From: Archilochus colubris
Lineage: Eukaryota > Chordata > Aves > Apodiformes > Trochilidae
Assembly (NCBI GenBank): GCA_023079485.1
Contig: CM041115.1
Location: forward strand, 23,366,863-23,430,862
Length of the DNA: 64,000 bases
Direction of reading: 5' to 3'
The notes under the pieces are model-generated. The model ran no database searches, was not told the DNA's origin, and worked only from the letters and a program-made list of their open reading frames with translations. A program made the position numbers and the translations under genes. Below, piece by piece: positions 61,201 through 64,000 of this stretch (its first letter is position 1; every line of letters starts with the position of its first letter).

Positions 61201-64000
61201 TTAATGGGCCTTAAATCCATACAGACTATCTGTGTAAGGAAAAAAAGCATGAACTTCTGAAGTGTCTAAGGCACTCTATTTCAGGAACAGGGGAAGTGGT
61301 TCAGTGCTTATTGTACTCGGGAAAACCTACTGAAATTATAACTTCCCTCACGCTTCAGTCCTGAGAGTTGTGTCCCCATATATCTCATTTCCTGCTATCT
61401 TTCATGTGTCTTCTAAGGCTCAATATTTTAAAGCCCCCTTCTTTTCTTTGCCATTTGAGTGACTGGGTAGCATTTTTTAGCCGTAACAGTGTAGATGAGA
61501 AAACACTCACTCTAATAAGATACATGGAAATACACATGGCATTTCACTCTTGAGAAAGAAGGCCACCTAAAACATAGTCACATACTTTAGTAAGAGAAAG
61601 CTAAAAAATCCAGAGTGCATAAAACAAATATTACCCTAAGCTAGTTACATTTAACCAGTCCTATACTAGGCAGTAATATACTTGGCAGTAAATGCACAAC
61701 TGAAAAGGTGATTTGAAAATTTATGTTTGTGTATATATGCATGTGTCTGTGTTTTGCATCTGTCTCTATACAGGTGTATGCAATCCATAGCTTTATTACA
61801 AATCTGGGACACATGCTAAAAAGTAATTTTCTCTAATCCGCAGAAAATAGGCAGCACCTCCGTTGGTTACACGACATGCCGGGCCCAGTTCTCTTCTGAA
61901 GATTACAGATTTCACTTGAAGGAGTTTTAGCAGCTTCAAGAAAGTTACCCTTTTGCCAGCTCCGAAAGTAGTATAAGGAACAGTACTTCAGCCTTCATGC
62001 TGATTTGACCCTTTCAGCTGTATGCTGCTGTATCAATGCAGGGGTGATCACAGCTCACAGATACCATTTCTCTATTATTATTTTTGGAGGGAAAAAAAGG
62101 AAATAAGTAAAACAAATGTACAGAAAATAAAACTCAAAGTCAAGCCAGATTCTTTAGTAGAGTCTAAGTTACATTTGTAACCCTTTTGATTGTAGTACAA
62201 CATGTTTCTGGGGGTTTTGTCACAGTTTGCCATTAGAAATAACCACAATGCAGAGAAAAATACATTATGCACTGTGAAATATTACAGGTTGTTCTTCAGA
62301 CATTGGCTTAGATGACATCATTTCCAGGTTAACACAGTATTCCCTGTACATCACATAGAGAATAATGAAAAGATATGACCGTTTTCATTCCAGTAACTGA
62401 AGTATCCTTGTACAGTCATGCAAAGACATAGAGCAGTCCCAACTCTACTCTTGGGATTCTGAAAATACAAAATGCAAGTGAATGCTGGCAGGAAAATTAA
62501 ACAAAAGGAAGAACAGTTCAAATAAAGCAATTGGCATCAGTAGGCATACATCTGTTGTTGCTGGATTTAAGAATTGTGAAGGTCAGGCTAGCATAGCAGT
62601 AAAATTTAGGGAAGCCAGCACGAGTGAAGGTTTAGAAGACGAAGACAGGAAAGGCAGAAGGGGAAATCCAGTGTTCTCAAGATAAGCTGAGAAGGCAGCT
62701 TTTGTACCCCCAGAGCACTGGCTGCAAACAGGGCAAAGCACATGACCATTTTTGCTCCATGACAGAATTGTTTGACTTTCCTTCCTACACAGGAAAAAGA
62801 ATTTTTCTTTTGTGAGGGGCTACCATGCCCTTCTGCTCGCTGGTTCCTCAGCTGATGTTGCCTTAGCCATGGAACAGATTTTAAGGGCAACCCTTTGTGG
62901 TGCATTACACCGAATGGTTGAATTCACCTCTGCATGATGAACAAAATCTGTAATGGCTGGCCAAGGAAAACATCATCACAGGCAGAGTTGAAATGATTCT
63001 CTTAGAGATTTCAGCCTCTCATAAAAACTGGGAGAGAGGGGTTCAGGCTAAACCCATAAATAACCTTGGCAGAGGATAATTAGGAAGGGCTCCTTATTAA
63101 AAATTATCTTAGAGCGTCTATCTCTTTCGTTAAAAACAGCATCTAAAATGACAGGTATGACCCTTAACAAGAGTATACCATTACAGGGATAGAGTAACAG
63201 GCATAGGAATTAACAGATTTGTTTCTTGTCCATTAATAGGTTTGCTCTATGGTCACAGTCAGCACAACTATTTTTTTGTGTTTCATTTAACCTCTCCATA
63301 GAAGCAGAAACATCAGGCACAGCTCACTGCATGATCAAGCTGATCTGCTGAATATTTGTAAAGCTGAGAGGAGAAGGGAGTAACAAACTGCAGGGTATTT
63401 ATTACGTGAACTAATTCAGTAGTTCTCCAGTAAACCTGTCTTGCTAAATGAATTTCTGTGCTTATGCAATGTTGCTAACAATTTGCAGTTCCCCTGGAAT
63501 ATGTAATATGTTTACAATGAAACAAAAATCTTTGCATTACATCACTGCCAAGAAGAAAAAAAAACATCCATTTATTGCAGAAAATACATGTAAAAAGTTA
63601 ATAAATTAAAATAATAACTATGTGCAAACAAAGACTTTAAACAAACATGACTCCTTTCAGCAAAGCTTTTGCAGTTTCATAACCTTGAATCTAAACTTGT
63701 AAGAATAGGGTTGAATTTGACAGTCAGATGTATTTGCATTCTGTGATAATCGCTTTTTAAACATAAACATCTTGCTTTTGCCACTCATCTGGTATAAAAG
63801 TAACTTTTACAGGAGAAAGTTTGGGGACTGATCCTTATCACACTTAGACAGCAAGGAAAGAAGAGTGCTTGGGTGCAAATACAGTCTCAGGGACTGAAAT
63901 CAGGTTTTTCAGAAAAAGAAAACTGGCGGGGAAAGAAACACCCCCTGTCCTCCTTTTGGCTTACTGCATTCACTGGTGTACTGTTTGGCCCTGCTGGTAG
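58237..64000. other. Unique non-coding DNA to window end
   Basis: No gene is recognised over about 5.8 kb. At about 59083-59135 a GAGGAGAGAAAGATAAATAG, then ATTGAGCCTAGAAGA pattern might be very old CR1. A TATAAAAG octamer with GC-containing flanks lies at 63793-63800 with no recognised exon downstream before the window ends. Frames up to 111 codons (60833-61168, minus) have no recognisable domain. Confidence 0.5.

Noticed and set aside
1..64000. CRISPR array, operon, prophage or integron-type system
   Set aside because: CR1 retrotransposons show that this is a vertebrate nuclear genome. There are no spaced identical repeats, no dense coding and no ribosome-binding-site/ORF structure.

Overview
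The window looks like AT-rich, gene-poor nuclear DNA from a bird. The main evidence is at least twelve fragments of CR1 LINE retrotransposons. They range from about 2.3 kb down to about 50 bp, lie in both orientations, and several keep the diagnostic CR1 3' tail of 8-bp ATTCTATG/ATTCTGTG units. No SINE-type or L1-type elements are evident. I find no host protein-coding gene, tRNA, rRNA or recognisable small RNA gene, so the window is best read as intergenic or deep intronic.

Layout. 1-2.78 kb: unique AT-rich DNA. 2.78-3.55 kb: a pyrimidine-rich satellite-like tract built from 5-bp units whose composition shifts along its length. 3.66-6.01 kb: the longest CR1 copy, running from the late endonuclease domain to the 3' tail, with an internal deletion. 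6-20.9 kb: mostly unique, with CR1 relics at 8.4 and 9.3-9.8 kb and a near-perfect 111-nt fold-back at 17.26-17.37 kb. 20.9-21.2 kb: a CR1 3' end, then a C13 run. 25.1-25.6 kb: a small CpG-containing patch with an NRF1-like site, followed at 25.69-26.35 kb by a homopurine AAAAAG tract. 26.4-39.8 kb: mostly unique, with a 3 x 32-bp tandem repeat (33.87 kb), a CR1 tail (35.1 kb) and an old CR1 (37.6-38.1 kb). 39.8-46.3 kb: three CR1 insertions, including the youngest-looking one (45.63-46.26 kb), whose C-terminal ORF2 frame is still open. 47.64-48.75 kb: a 1.1-kb GGAA/GGCA tetranucleotide array that abuts another CR1 directly. 52.5-58.2 kb: a CR1 tail, a CR1 relic, a probable old endogenous-retrovirus LTR, a further CR1 and a GA-rich tract. 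58.2-64 kb: unique sequence with nothing I can name.

The long reading frames (254-422 codons) in the simple-repeat tracts are stop-free only because of their composition. The other frames of 100-180 codons are either CR1 ORF2 pieces or chance frames. No CR1 copy here can encode an active reverse transcriptase: the copies that reach the RT domain lack the catalytic FADD box, and the two that keep motif A have lost its first aspartate. I found no undescribed multi-gene system. The most interesting items are the 17.3-kb fold-back with its nested second hairpin, the three long microsatellite arrays with internal zoning, and the repeated loss of the FADD segment from CR1 copies.
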